Positions 53,075-61,914 of a stretch of DNA of 64,000 bases are shown piece by piece. The notes under the pieces are model-generated. The model searched no databases. It was not told the DNA's origin and saw only the letters and a program-made list of their open reading frames with translations. The DNA is from Clostridiaceae bacterium (GTDB lineage: Bacteria; Bacillota; Clostridia; Lachnospirales; Lachnospiraceae). Both the position numbers and the translations under genes were made by a program. Position 1 is the stretch's first letter; every line of letters starts with the position of its first letter. The stretch is from NCBI GenBank assembly GCA_910575795.1, contig CAJTGE010000001.1, positions 224,009-288,008 of the forward strand, given 5' to 3'.

Positions 53075-53323
53075 TCATTTCTTCCTCTTCTTCTGAATCA
53101 GATAATACCCGGCCGCGGCCCCGGCGAACACCGCGGCCGCAGTAAAGAACAGCTCCGGGCCCCCTATCCTGCCGGCCACAAAGATAGCGGTAGGGCCGTC
53201 GGCGCCCCCAATCACAAACGATCTCTGAAAACTCCTCGCAGAGCCGGAAAAAAGGCCGATCCCGGCCGCAACAGCCGCGCAGGCCGCCAGTATCCATACA
53301 ACCACCGTTTTCTTTTTGTCCAT
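53075..53323 (-). CDS. 82-aa membrane protein with GGADGPTAIF motif
   Basis: Two membrane helices (about 8-26 and 58-76) flank FVIGGADGPTAIFVAG. That motif is a hallmark of the beta subunit of sodium-pumping decarboxylases (OadB/GcdB), where it lies in a membrane re-entrant loop with the Asp that carries Na+. Here it stands alone in a mini-protein. No decarboxylase subunits are nearby. The ATG at 53323 has GGAG 13 bases upstream; a TTG four codons earlier is too close to it. It lies downstream of leuCD on the same strand. Confidence 0.65.
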   Translation of the reverse strand: MDKKKTVVVWILAACAAVAAGIGLFSGSARSFQRSFVIGGADGPTAIFVAGRIGGPELFFTAAAVFAGAAAGYYLIQKKRKK

Positions 53324-53331
53324 CGTACCGC

Positions 53332-53445
53332 TCAAACTCCTTTCTCCATCAGGCAGAAGCGCCCCATCTCCCGGATCGCCTTCCGGTAAATGGCAAAAAC
53401 CGTCTCAAGCTCTCCTTCTATGGCGTCACTGAATTCAAGCTCCAT
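53332..53445 (-). pseudogene. remnant of a GNAT acetyltransferase (37 aa)
   Basis: ATG at 53445, 4 bases after AAGGAG, overlapping the leuD stop. [20 protein letters not shown] followed by RKAIREMG looks like the first helix of small GNAT acetyltransferases, but the frame stops after 37 residues with no continuation in other frames. It may be a true small coupled peptide instead. Confidence 0.4.
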
Positions 53446-53935
53446 GCGTCTCCTTCCCGTTAATATAATTCACCAGGCCGCCGGCTGTGATGATCCGCTG
53501 CATAAACTCCGGAAACGCCTGTCCCTGAAATGAAGTGTTCTTTGTCTTATCCGTGATCACGCCGCTGTCAAAATCGATCTCCACCTCATCTCCGGCCTCA
53601 ATGGCTTTTGCCGCCTCCGGGCACTCGATAATCGGCAGGCCGATGTTGATGGCGTTGCGGTAGAAAATCCTCGCAAAGGTTTCCGCAATCACGCAGCTCA
53701 CCCCGGCGCACCTAATAGCCAGGGGCGCGTGCTCCCTGGACGAGCCGCAGCCAAAGTTTTTGCTGGCCACAATGATATCGCCTTTCTCGACCTTGCGCAC
53801 AAATTCCCTGTCAATATCCTCCATGCAGTGCTTCGCCAGCTCCGCGCCCTCGGTGGCATTTAAGTACCTGGCCGGGATGATAACGTCTGTATCTACGTTG
53901 TCGCCGTATTTGAATACATGTCCGCATGCTTTCAT
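53435..53935 (-). CDS. leuD: 3-isopropylmalate dehydratase small subunit
   Basis: A 166-aa swivelling domain of the aconitase family, working with LeuC to isomerise 2- to 3-isopropylmalate. Motifs: [16 protein letters not shown] near the N-terminus and [11 protein letters not shown] with substrate-binding Ser/Arg (about 61-71). GGAGG is 8 bases before the ATG. It lies 12 bases after leuC. Confidence 0.96.
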   Translation of the reverse strand: MKACGHVFKYGDNVDTDVIIPARYLNATEGAELAKHCMEDIDREFVRKVEKGDIIVASKNFGCGSSREHAPLAIRCAGVSCVIAETFARIFYRNAINIGLPIIECPEAAKAIEAGDEVEIDFDSGVITDKTKNTSFQGQAFPEFMQRIITAGGLVNYINGKETHGA

Positions 53936-53947
53936 CTTCTCTTCCTC

Positions 53948-55213
53948 CTATAAACCCAGCTCGGCCGGGCTGCTGATTTTTCCGGTTACCGCGCTGGCTG
54001 CCGCCACGGCCGGGCTCGCCAGATAGATCTCCGAATCCACATGCCCCATGCGCCCCACAAAATTCCGGTTCGTTGTGGAGATACAGCGCTCGCCCTCTGC
54101 CAGGATGCCCATATAGCCGCCCAGGCAGGGCCCGCAGGTCGGCGTGCTGACAACCGCCCCGGCCTCAATAAAGGTTTCCAGGAGGCCCTCCCTCATAGCC
54201 TGCAGATAGATCGCCTGCGTCGCCGGGATCACGATACAGCGCACGCCCTTTGCCACCTTCCTGCCCTTCATCACCGCGGCCGCGGCCCGCATATCCCCGA
54301 TCCGCCCGTTCGTGCAGGAGCCGATTACCGACTGATCAATGCGGATCTCGCCCACCTCGTCAATGGTTCTCGTATTTTCCGGCAGATGCGGAAATGATAC
54401 CGTTGGCTTAAGCTTTGACAAATCGATGGTATACTCCGCGTCATACTCCGCATCCTCATCCGCCTTGTAAACCGTAAACCTTCTCGTCGCATGCGCCTCC
54501 AGGTACCGCATCGCCGTCTGATCCACCGGGAAAATCCCGTTCTTCCCGCCCGCCTCAATCGCCATATTGCAGATCGTAAAGCGGTCGTCCATAGACAGAT
54601 ATGAAACGCCGTCGCCGCAAAACTCCATGGACTTATAAAGCGCCCCGTCCACGCCGATCAGGCCGATGATATGTAAAATAATGTCCTTTCCGCAGACCCA
54701 TCCATGCGGCTTTCCTGTCAGTACAAACCGAATCGCGGACGGAACCTTGAACCACGCCTTGCCGGTCGCCATCCCGGCCGCCATATCCGTGCTGCCCACG
54801 CCCGTGGAAAAAGCGCCCAGGGCGCCGTACGTACACGTATGCGAATCCGCGCCGATAATCGCGTCCCCCGGCACGGTTAAGCCCTTCTCCGGAAGCAGGG
54901 CATGCTCGATCCCCATCTCCCCCACATCGAAATAATTCGTAATCCCATGCCTGGCCGCAAATTCTCGGCAGCATTTACAGTTCTGCGCTGACTTAATATC
55001 CTTGTTCGGAATAAAATGATCCATCACAAGGGCGATTTTATCTTTGTGGAAAACGGACGGGTTGTCCATCTTTTTCATCTCATTGATCGCAACCGGGGTC
55101 GTAATGTCATTGCCGAGAACCAGATCCAAATCCGCCTCAATCAACTGCCCGGCCCGCACCTCAGGAAGGCCCGCATGCGCCGCCAGAATTTTCTGGGTCA
55201 TTGTCATTCCCAT
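53948..55213 (-). CDS. leuC: 3-isopropylmalate dehydratase large subunit
   Basis: A 421-aa Fe-S subunit of the shorter LeuC/homoaconitase type usual in Clostridia and archaea. Cluster Cys are in [10 protein letters not shown] and the later [10 protein letters not shown] pair; substrate residues include [13 protein letters not shown]. The start at 55213 (MGMTMTQ) is 9 bases after GGAGGAG; the ATG three codons earlier touches the site. It is driven by the symmetric promoter at 55248-55280, shared with the LysR gene. Confidence 0.95.
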   Translation of the reverse strand: MGMTMTQKILAAHAGLPEVRAGQLIEADLDLVLGNDITTPVAINEMKKMDNPSVFHKDKIALVMDHFIPNKDIKSAQNCKCCREFAARHGITNYFDVGEMGIEHALLPEKGLTVPGDAIIGADSHTCTYGALGAFSTGVGSTDMAAGMATGKAWFKVPSAIRFVLTGKPHGWVCGKDIILHIIGLIGVDGALYKSMEFCGDGVSYLSMDDRFTICNMAIEAGGKNGIFPVDQTAMRYLEAHATRRFTVYKADEDAEYDAEYTIDLSKLKPTVSFPHLPENTRTIDEVGEIRIDQSVIGSCTNGRIGDMRAAAAVMKGRKVAKGVRCIVIPATQAIYLQAMREGLLETFIEAGAVVSTPTCGPCLGGYMGILAEGERCISTTNRNFVGRMGHVDSEIYLASPAVAAASAVTGKISSPAELGL

Positions 55214-55239
55214 GACTTTCATCTCCTCCTAAACATGAT

Positions 55240-55288
55240 TTATATAATTGTATTATAGCATCGGTTCTGTTATAATACAATTATATAA
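55240..55288. promoter_or_regulatory. symmetric divergent promoter leuCD / lysR
   Basis: 18-bp perfect inverted arms (55240-55257, 55271-55288) around a 13-base spacer. Plus: TTGTAT (55248), 17 bp, TATAAT (55271-55276). Minus: TTGTAT (55275-55280), 17 bp, TATAAT (55252-55257). Each -10 overlaps the other's -35, so the two polymerases must exclude each other. It may also be the LysR site. Confidence 0.75.
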
Positions 55289-55392
55289 TATGAATATGTG
55301 GCATGAATCAGGGTTATAAGAAGGGGCGTTTGTGTGTGAGAAGGCTGCTTGAATGTGAGAAGGATATTTGGATGCGAGAAGGCCACCGGCAT

Positions 55393-55437
55393 CCGCTGCG
55401 CTTTTTTCTAAGCGGAAGCGGGGGCCTTTTGGATATA
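55393..55437. repeat. partial copy of the outer palindrome of 20662-20967
   Basis: CCGCTGCGCTTTTTTCTAAG, AGCGGAAGCGGGG and TTGGATATA match 20900-20946. After the GTACTC element the sequence resumes with a weaker match (GCGGCC, CTTATG), as if that element had inserted here. Confidence 0.6.
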
Positions 55438-55597
55438 ATGTACTCTCGGAATCTCTCTGCGCCTGATTTTGTGAGATGATTTTTTGTCAGATGTGCACAA
55501 ATTTATGAGGCGTACGTGGAGCGTACGTTTTAAATTTGGGTGCATCTGGCGGAAAATCAGCCGCAAAAGCAGGCGCAGAGAGATTCCGAGAGTACAT
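55438..55597. repeat. GTACTC-end palindromic element (MITE-like), copy 2
   Basis: Ends ATGTACTCTCGGAATC..GATTCCGAGAGTACAT are perfect; with flanking ATATA/TATAT the arms run over 30 bp. The centre has CGTACGTGGAGCGTACG. It lies in the leader of the LysR gene. Confidence 0.9.
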
Positions 55598-55686
55598 TAT
55601 ATAAGCAGACGCGGGCGGCCATCTTATGCGCAGGCACAGGCCATCAATGAAATATATAACATACAGAGGCAGAGGATGTGGAAACG

Positions 55687-56574
55687 ATGGAACAGCATTT
55701 ATCAGGATACCGGATTTTTTACGCGGTGGCGCGGGCGGGGAATATCTCCCGCGCGGCCAAAGATCTTTACATCAGCCAGCCGGCGATCAGCAAGGCGGTC
55801 GGCAGGCTTGAGGAAAGTCTGGGGGTAACGCTCTTTACGCGCAGCTCGCGCGGCGTCTCCCTGACCGCGGAAGGACAGGTATTGTACCAGCATGTCAGCA
55901 ATGCGTTTGACACCTTAAGCCGCGGGGAGCATGAATTAAAACGCATCCGCGATTTCAATATCGGGCAGATCCGCATCGGCGTCAGCAATACGCTGTGCAA
56001 ATACATTCTCCTGCCCTATTTAAAGGGGTTTCTGGAGCAGTTTCCACATGTCCGCATCCTGATCGACAGCCAGGACACGGCGCGGACTATCTCCATGCTC
56101 GAACAGCAGCAGCTTGACATCGGCCTCATCGCCGAGCCGCGGATGCGGCGCGGCCTGTCCTTTCTCCCGGTTATGCAGATCGAGGACGCCTTTGTATGCA
56201 CAAGGGCCTATTTAGACAACTTAAAGATACGCGAGGGTGAGGGAGCGGATCTCTTTACATGCGGGACCATATTGCTTCTGAACCGCAGCAATATGACGCG
56301 GGCGCATATTGACGCCTATTTTGCCGAACAGGGCATCGAGCCCAGGCAGGTTTTAGAAGCCACCACCATGGATTTACTGATTGAATTTGCAAAGACAGGG
56401 CTGGGAATCGGATGTGTGATCCGCGATTTTGTAAAGGACGAGCTCTCAGACGGAACCCTCATGGAAATCCCCCTCGCCGCGCCGATCCGGAAGAGGACCA
56501 TCGGCTTTGCCTACCAGCCCGCGTACGCGACAAAGACCATGCGGCGCTTTATTCACTTTTGTTTTCCGTCCTGA
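55687..56574 (+). CDS. LysR-family transcriptional regulator
   Basis: A 295-aa regulator: winged helix-turn-helix 1-60 (FYAVARAGNISRAAKDLYIS, QPAISKAVGRLE) and a periplasmic-binding-like effector domain from about 88 (IGQIRIGVSNTLCKYILLPY). The ATG at 55687 has AGAGG 11 bases upstream. It faces away from leuCD, and the symmetric promoter between them suggests that it controls leuCD and itself, perhaps sensing an isopropylmalate-pathway metabolite; no effector evidence. Its 3' end overlaps the broken fic gene, convergent, by 26 bases. Confidence 0.9.
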   Translation: MEQHLSGYRIFYAVARAGNISRAAKDLYISQPAISKAVGRLEESLGVTLFTRSSRGVSLTAEGQVLYQHVSNAFDTLSRGEHELKRIRDFNIGQIRIGVSNTLCKYILLPYLKGFLEQFPHVRILIDSQDTARTISMLEQQQLDIGLIAEPRMRRGLSFLPVMQIEDAFVCTRAYLDNLKIREGEGADLFTCGTILLLNRSNMTRAHIDAYFAEQGIEPRQVLEATTMDLLIEFAKTGLGIGCVIRDFVKDELSDGTLMEIPLAAPIRKRTIGFAYQPAYATKTMRRFIHFCFPS

Positions 56575-57217
56575 ACATGTATCTGCCTTTTCCGTGTCCG
56601 GATACCGGCTCGATGATTCTGTGTTCAGCCAGCTCCTTCAGGAGCTGTGACGCCCTGGACGGCTTAATGTCAATTACTTCCGTCACATCCGGCCGGCCAA
56701 AGATCGTCCGGCCCGGAAACGCCTCACGGAGTTTGAGAATATGACCTGCCGTTTTGAGCCGGAATATTTTTCCAATGTCCGCTTTTACATCTTTAATATC
56801 CGGTTTTCCCGTTTCAATGTCCGGTTTCCCTGGCTTTTTGAGCGCTCCTCTAATGTTCAATGTCCGGTTATGGAGCGCATGATGTTCATTCAGCAAAAGA
56901 TTCCTTAAGAACAGCTCCAAAAACTCCGTTGTCTCACAGATACCGTTTTTCAGATCATTATAGTTTGCCCGGACGAGGGAATTGCGGAAATACCACGCAT
57001 TCTCAGCAAAAATATCATTCGTAACATCAAACCCGAGGGTGCGCAGATATTTGATGAAGAACACCGCTGTGGTTCTGGTACTGCCCTCTCCGAATACGTG
57101 GAGCTGCCACAGCCTCGAAACGAATATCGCGAGGTGATGGATAATCTCATCCATTGAGAGGTTTCGGTAAGAGAACTTTCTCTCTTCCGAAAAGTCATAA
57201 TCCAGCGTTGCGCGCAG
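56549..57217 (-). pseudogene. Fic-family protein, 5' end lost
   Basis: The last 220 or so codons of a Fic protein: SYRNLSMDEIIHHLAIFVSR, then the catalytic HVFGEGSTRTTAVF (family HPFxEGNTRT; Asn is Ser here) and a C-terminal winged-helix-like tail (PDVTEVIDIKPSRASQLLKE). The N-terminal 100 or so residues are missing: at about 57217 the frame runs into CTGCAGCGCTGCA and the 77-bp repeat. No ribosome site or start belongs to it. The loss of the start and the Asn-to-Ser change argue against AMP-transfer activity. Confidence 0.8.
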
Positions 57218-57239
57218 CTCTGCAGCGCTGCATGGCAAC

Positions 57240-57316
57240 GGGGTATTTGACCCTCGCGGCAGTCGCCAAATGTGCATGCAAGCATGCCCACTTGGCTCGT
57301 TGCCCGCGGGAATAAA
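57240..57316. repeat. 77-bp dispersed repeat, copy 2
   Basis: Same length as 46347-46423, about one base different. It lies between the wecB stop (25 bases away) and the broken fic gene. Confidence 0.85.
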
Positions 57317-57341
57317 GCCGTCCGCAGCGGCCAGAACAGGC

Positions 57342-58448
57342 TTATTCCCCCGTCTCCCCAAACTCCAGGATATCCGCAATCCGCCTGCTCGCCAGTCCGT
57401 CCCCGTACGGGTTGCTGGCGCGGCTCATTTTCTCATACTCCTCCTGATCTTCCAAAAGCTGCTTAAACGCCTGGTAAATCGTCTCCTCCTCTGTCCCCAC
57501 AAGCTTCAGCGTCCCTGCGCGGATGCCCTCCGGGCGTTCCGTGGTATCGCGCATCACGAGCACCGGCTTCCCAAGGGACGGGGCCTCCTCCTGGATGCCG
57601 CCGGAATCGGTCAGTATCATAAAGGACTGGGCCAGGAAATTGTGGAAATCCAATACATCCAGCGGCTCAATCATCCGGATCCGCTCATCTCCCCCCAGAA
57701 CTTCATTCGCCGTCTCGCGCACGGCCGGGTTCATGTGGATCGGATAGATCGCCTTCACGTCCGGGTGCTCGTCGCAGACCCGGCGGATCGCCCGGAACAT
57801 ATGCTTCATTGGCTCCCCCAGGTTCTCGCGCCGGTGCGCGGTAATCATAATCAGGCGGCTGCCCTTCGCCCACTCCAGGTGCTCATGCGTATAATCGGCC
57901 CGCACCGTCGTTTTCAGGGCGTCAATGGCCGTATTTCCAGTCACAAAAATGCGTTCCGGATTCTTTCCCTCCCGGATCAGGTTCTGCTTTGACAGCTCAG
58001 TGGGCGCAAAATTCCAGGAAGCCAGAATCCCGACCGCCTGGCGGTTGAACTCCTCCGGATAAGGGGAATAAATATTGTAGGTCCGCAGGCCGGCCTCCAC
58101 ATGCCCCACCGGAATCTGCAGATAAAAGCAGGCCAGCGCGGTGACAAAGGTCGTGGAAGTATCCCCGTGGACCAGAACCACATCCGGCCGTTCCGTCTCC
58201 AGCACCTCCCGGATCCGGTTTAAAATATTCGTGGTCACATCAAACAGCGTCTGGCGCTCCTTCATGATCGATAAATCATAATCCGGAACCACCCGGAACG
58301 TTTCCAGAACCTGCCGCAGCATCTCCCGGTGCTGGCCCGTCACACAAACAAGCGTCTGCACATTCTCCCTGGTTTTCAGCTCATTCACCAGAGGACACAT
58401 CTTAATCGCCTCGGGACGCGTCCCGAAGACAAGCATAATCTTTTTCAT
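57342..58448 (-). CDS. wecB: UDP-N-acetylglucosamine 2-epimerase (non-hydrolysing)
   Basis: A 368-aa GT-B-fold enzyme interconverting UDP-GlcNAc and UDP-ManNAc for wall teichoic acid linkage or polysaccharide. Motifs: FGTRPEAIKMCPL, GHVEAGLRT, PEEFNR, ITAHRREN and TDSGGIQEEAPSLGKPVLV. All are intact. Two Met codons start the gene; the second (58448) is 5 bases from AAAGGA. No other polysaccharide gene adjoins, though an AT-rich polysaccharide region starts 3.5 kb away. Confidence 0.95.
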   Translation of the reverse strand: MKKIMLVFGTRPEAIKMCPLVNELKTRENVQTLVCVTGQHREMLRQVLETFRVVPDYDLSIMKERQTLFDVTTNILNRIREVLETERPDVVLVHGDTSTTFVTALACFYLQIPVGHVEAGLRTYNIYSPYPEEFNRQAVGILASWNFAPTELSKQNLIREGKNPERIFVTGNTAIDALKTTVRADYTHEHLEWAKGSRLIMITAHRRENLGEPMKHMFRAIRRVCDEHPDVKAIYPIHMNPAVRETANEVLGGDERIRMIEPLDVLDFHNFLAQSFMILTDSGGIQEEAPSLGKPVLVMRDTTERPEGIRAGTLKLVGTEEETIYQAFKQLLEDQEEYEKMSRASNPYGDGLASRRIADILEFGETGE

Positions 58449-58617
58449 CATGATCCTTTCTCACATGTAATCTTATCGTAAAACCCATTAAATCAGCAAT
58501 CCGCCCTGCGCGGCCGGGCGCTCCCTCCCATTATACCAAAACGGCGATGCGCCGTCCAATTCTTTTTCCCGTTTCTATGGTTCCATGATTCATTTCCACG
58601 GTTTCCGCTGTCTGCTT

Positions 58618-58648
58618 GTAACAGTTCAGATAACCTCTGAACTGTTAC
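58618..58648. repeat. GTAAC-family palindrome
   Basis: GTAACAGTTCAGA (58618-58630), loop TAACC, TCTGAACTGTTAC (58636-58648): perfect 13-bp stem, 2 bases after the next gene's stop. Confidence 0.85.
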
Positions 58649-58650
58649 GT

Positions 58651-60108
58651 CTACTTCCACTGTTCCGAAAACCTCTGGCGGCGCCCCTCAGCATCTATAG
58701 CACACCATTCCCAGCTATGATAAAGCTGCCGCAGGCTGTCCGGCCTGTACTCCCTCTCCTCAGAAAAATAAAAATCCGGGCCTTTCTGAGGATCAAATTC
58801 AGCAAAAAAATTATTTTCATCCTGGAAACGTTCCAGCTTCCCCAGGCCCGGATTGGCCTCCAGACGGGAAAGAAGATGGGCATGGGCAAATACCGCGCCC
58901 TCCCATAAAGCCGTTTCAAAGGAACCCGTATCAAAATACCGTCCCATGGTATAATCATATACTGCGTAAACAGGATCCGGATCTAATGGCGGATATGCAT
59001 CCTTACTGCCGCTGTCTCCATATCCGGGACGATATTCCAGGTATCCATTTACCTCTTCCATATACAAGGGTACAAAACCGGAGAATCCCTGTACAATCTT
59101 ATCCTTTACAGACGCTTCATAGGAGAACATCTCCGCCACAGAATGGCGTCCGGCGCAGGAGGCGGCCAGAAACAGGCCGATGTTTTCCTCCGGAGCGTCC
59201 TGCCAGCTTAAGTTCAGGCTCCGGGCATCCCCCACGGCCGCCATCATAAAGAGCGCCTCTTCCATGGAATACACGCCGGCGGGCGGAGCGGCCTCCGGGC
59301 AGATCTGCCTTAGAAACTCCGCATAAACCGACTTCCAGATAGCAGCCTCCTCCCCCTTCAGGCCGCATTGGACGGAAAACTGCGCGATACATTGCGAGCA
59401 AAGATCCGCCAGATCACGGGAAGCGTCCTTCGCGGCCTTCTCATATCTGCCGCGATAATCATCATAAGCCCTCCCCCCCTGTTCCTGCCCGATTCTTTCA
59501 TCTAACTGCCGGAAATGGAGGATGGCTTCCTCTATGTACTCTTCCAGAGTGTCCGTATTATCATCACGCCACCAGGAAAAATCGTGATTATCCATTTTAT
59601 AAGGAAACGGAGAAGCCAGCGTTTCCCAGGTCTCCTTTTCAAACAACAGTTCGTGAGTACCGAGATAGTAGTTTGCATAGCCATAGACAGCCAGACATAA
59701 CATAACAAGGCAGACAACCGGCTCTGCGATCAAACAGGAAAATATATCAGAATTTGAATACTCGCCCTCAAAGATAAATTCCTTCGGATGCGCTTCATTG
59801 TACAGAATAGGGATTTCCTGAGAAACCGTGTAAAAACCGGCTCTTTGTTCCGCGTGAGAATATTCCTCGGTATAGACAGCGTCCCCGACCTGATAGGTGA
59901 TAACCGGAATCTCAAACCACTCTTTATAGTACGTCCGGCCTTTAAAATGATAGACTTTTTTAAGATCCTTCACCGTCGCGACAGCCCTGCCGCGCCAGGA
60001 TTTGGAAGCAAACCAGATCGATGCTTCCAGAATGGCTGAAATGAGAACGTACGGGAATAAAAGCGTCAATACAAGAGCCATGAGCAGTGACTGGTATGGA
60101 TCCTTCAT
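58651..60108 (-). CDS. DUF3592-like membrane protein of unknown function
   Basis: A 485-aa protein. The first 140 residues have two membrane helices (about 8-33 and 125-145) flanking a domain with ITYQVGDAVYTEEYSHAEQR and VSQEIPILYNEAHPKEFIFE, as in DUF3592 proteins. The long C-terminal part is soluble, acidic and aromatic-rich and is not recognised. The start at 60108 (MKDPYQ) has GGGGG 9 bases upstream; reading further upstream would only translate the palindromic repeat at 60136-60297. The stop is followed at once by a GTAAC palindrome. Confidence 0.7.
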   Translation of the reverse strand: MKDPYQSLLMALVLTLLFPYVLISAILEASIWFASKSWRGRAVATVKDLKKVYHFKGRTYYKEWFEIPVITYQVGDAVYTEEYSHAEQRAGFYTVSQEIPILYNEAHPKEFIFEGEYSNSDIFSCLIAEPVVCLVMLCLAVYGYANYYLGTHELLFEKETWETLASPFPYKMDNHDFSWWRDDNTDTLEEYIEEAILHFRQLDERIGQEQGGRAYDDYRGRYEKAAKDASRDLADLCSQCIAQFSVQCGLKGEEAAIWKSVYAEFLRQICPEAAPPAGVYSMEEALFMMAAVGDARSLNLSWQDAPEENIGLFLAASCAGRHSVAEMFSYEASVKDKIVQGFSGFVPLYMEEVNGYLEYRPGYGDSGSKDAYPPLDPDPVYAVYDYTMGRYFDTGSFETALWEGAVFAHAHLLSRLEANPGLGKLERFQDENNFFAEFDPQKGPDFYFSEEREYRPDSLRQLYHSWEWCAIDAEGRRQRFSEQWK

Positions 60109-60135
60109 ACGGTAAATCCCCCTTTTTGCAGCGCC

Positions 60136-60297
60136 ATGTACTCCCGGAATCTCGCTGCGCCTGATTTTGTGAGATGATTTTTTGTCAGATGCGCACAAAT
60201 TTATGAGGCGTACGTGGAGCGTACGTTGCTTAAATTTGTGCGCATCTGGCGGAAAATCAGCCGTCAAGACAGGCGCAAAGAGACTCCGTGAGTACAT
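60136..60297. repeat. GTACTC-end palindromic element (MITE-like), copy 3
   Basis: ATGTACTCCCGGAATC to GACTCCGTGAGTACAT, same arms and CGTACG centre as copies 1 and 2. Bases GCGCC occur directly on both sides (60131-60135 and 60298-60302), a possible 5-bp target duplication. It starts 28 bases before the 60108 start codon. Confidence 0.88.
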
Positions 60298-60754
60298 GCG
60301 CCTCGATACGCAACCGGAAAAAGCAGGCGTCCCGGATATAAAGGGCAGGCCGCTTTTCTGTACACTGGTTTTCTATGCCATTACTATATCACAGGATCTG
60401 TCATTCAGCAATATAATCCCCCGCCTGTTTTTAGCTGCCGGCGCATGTGAGCCGTTACCTTTTGTTATCTGCAAATGGTTAGACGTGTTTGGCCCAAGGG
60501 GCCCACTGTCTGTGACTTTCGCCGCGCTGCACTCACAAAAAACACCTCGGATTGGCTGGTGTGTGGACAGTAACGACGGCGGCCATAAGGGGGACTTAAC
60601 TATTACAAGACTCTTGAACCTGCAATAAAAAAATGGTATCATAAAGCTATCAAATTATGGAAGCATTTAACAATTCTCAATCCGGCTTTATAACCGGGAC
60701 ATATCAAACCGATACCGTGATTCAAAATCAGAATTTCAATCAGGAGGACTACCT
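60298..60754. other. gap before the flavodoxin-ferredoxin gene
   Basis: Holds a copy (about 60500-60552, minus strand) of the GAGGTGTTTTTTGTGAG repeat of 10124. No reading frame is credible; promoter for 60755 not clear. Confidence 0.45.
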
Positions 60755-61519
60755 ATGAGCGTATACAAAATCACCTTCAGCCCCACCGGCGGCACGGAAA
60801 AAGCCGCCGCCTGCCTGGCCGCTGCCTTCGGGCAGGATATCCAAAGCATTGATTTAACCGACCCGGCCGCGGATTACGGCCGCATAATCCTCAGCCCGGA
60901 CGACATCTGCATCACCGCCGTCCCATCCTTCGGAGGGCGCGTCCCGGCCGCGGCGGCCTCCCGCCTTGCAAAGATACAGGGCCGGGGAGCAAAAGCGATC
61001 GCAGCCGTTGTTTACGGAAACCGGGACTATGACGATACCCTGCTGGAATTACAGAACATCCTGGCCGGAGCCGGCTTTCGCTGCGCCGCGGCGGTCGCCG
61101 CTGTCGCGGAGCACTCCATCCTGCGCCAGTTTGCGCAGGGACGCCCCGACGCGGAAGATGAAGCGCAGCTTGGGGAGTTTGCGGGGAAAATCCGGGCCGC
61201 CATAGAGGCAGACAGCATAAACAGCCATATCGCGCTCCCCGGCCATACCCCATACAGGGAATACAAGGGCGTTCCCATGAAGCCCAGGGCCGGGAAAGGC
61301 TGTAGCTCATGCGGGCTCTGCGCGCAGAAATGCCCGGTCCGCGCGATCCCGGCAGAATCCCCCTCACAGACGGATACGGAAACCTGCATTAGCTGTATGC
61401 GCTGCGTCGCCATCTGCCCTTCCCATGCAAGGAGCGTCAATTCCCTGATGCTGGCCGCCGCCGCGCAAAAACTGAAGAAAAGCTGTCAGACGCGGAGGGG
61501 TAATGAATTGTTTCTTTGA
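60755..61519 (+). CDS. EFR1-type flavodoxin-ferredoxin protein
   Basis: A 254-aa electron carrier. Residues 1-155 are a flavodoxin-like fold with the FMN loop FSPTGGTEKAA; the C-terminus has two 4Fe-4S sets, Cys183/186/189/193 (CSSCGLCAQKCP) and Cys211/214/217/221 (CISCMRCVAICP). The family (EFR1) is common in Clostridia; partners are unknown. AGGAGG lies 6 bases before the ATG. It is transcribed alone, next to the start of the AT-rich region. Confidence 0.9.
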   Translation: MSVYKITFSPTGGTEKAAACLAAAFGQDIQSIDLTDPAADYGRIILSPDDICITAVPSFGGRVPAAAASRLAKIQGRGAKAIAAVVYGNRDYDDTLLELQNILAGAGFRCAAAVAAVAEHSILRQFAQGRPDAEDEAQLGEFAGKIRAAIEADSINSHIALPGHTPYREYKGVPMKPRAGKGCSSCGLCAQKCPVRAIPAESPSQTDTETCISCMRCVAICPSHARSVNSLMLAAAAQKLKKSCQTRRGNELFL

Positions 61520-61914
61520 GGGGTTATGCTGCGATTGATATTCTATCCTCTTTTGCGCAATACTGTACATTTTTTCTGTCTATAACAAAACCCTGTTAAT
61601 TCATCCACTTGCCCCGAGAAATCCGCTCCAGCACAGCTTTTATATTGCCCGTCTTCGTCATATTGATCCACTTATCTACCACCGTTTTCCCAAAAAACAA
61701 TGCCATCTGCCAAGAGTCTCTGCCGCCTCGCCCATACCTCTTGTCCCTTCCTGCTCTTACAGGCCCAGGCACATCTACGCCCAACTATCCAACTCCCAGG
61801 GCCCGGCTTTATCAATTGCGTAGCAGCATACACGGGCAAACCGAGCGCTGACAATGATGCCCAAGCTTTACGATTTTTGTAGCGTAGTTTGGTTCTTCCT
61901 TTGTAAATTTATTT
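61520..61914. other. junction between GC-rich backbone and AT-rich region
   Basis: Bases 61600-61860 have two overlapping minus-strand frames of 60 codons without ribosome sites; they may be the decayed 3' part of a gene but no family is recognised. AT content jumps from about 61880. Confidence 0.4.

Noticed and set aside
55484..55828. Similar frames beginning MSDxHKFMRRT in all three GTACTC elements
   Set aside because: The likeness comes from the repeated DNA; frames diverge at the element edge and lack ribosome sites.
60182..60628. 148-codon frame after the third GTACTC element
   Set aside because: It begins inside the repeat and shows no family or codon pattern.
61596..61854. Two 60-codon minus-strand frames
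   Set aside because: No ribosome site, no recognisable motif, overlap each other; kept only as a gap note.
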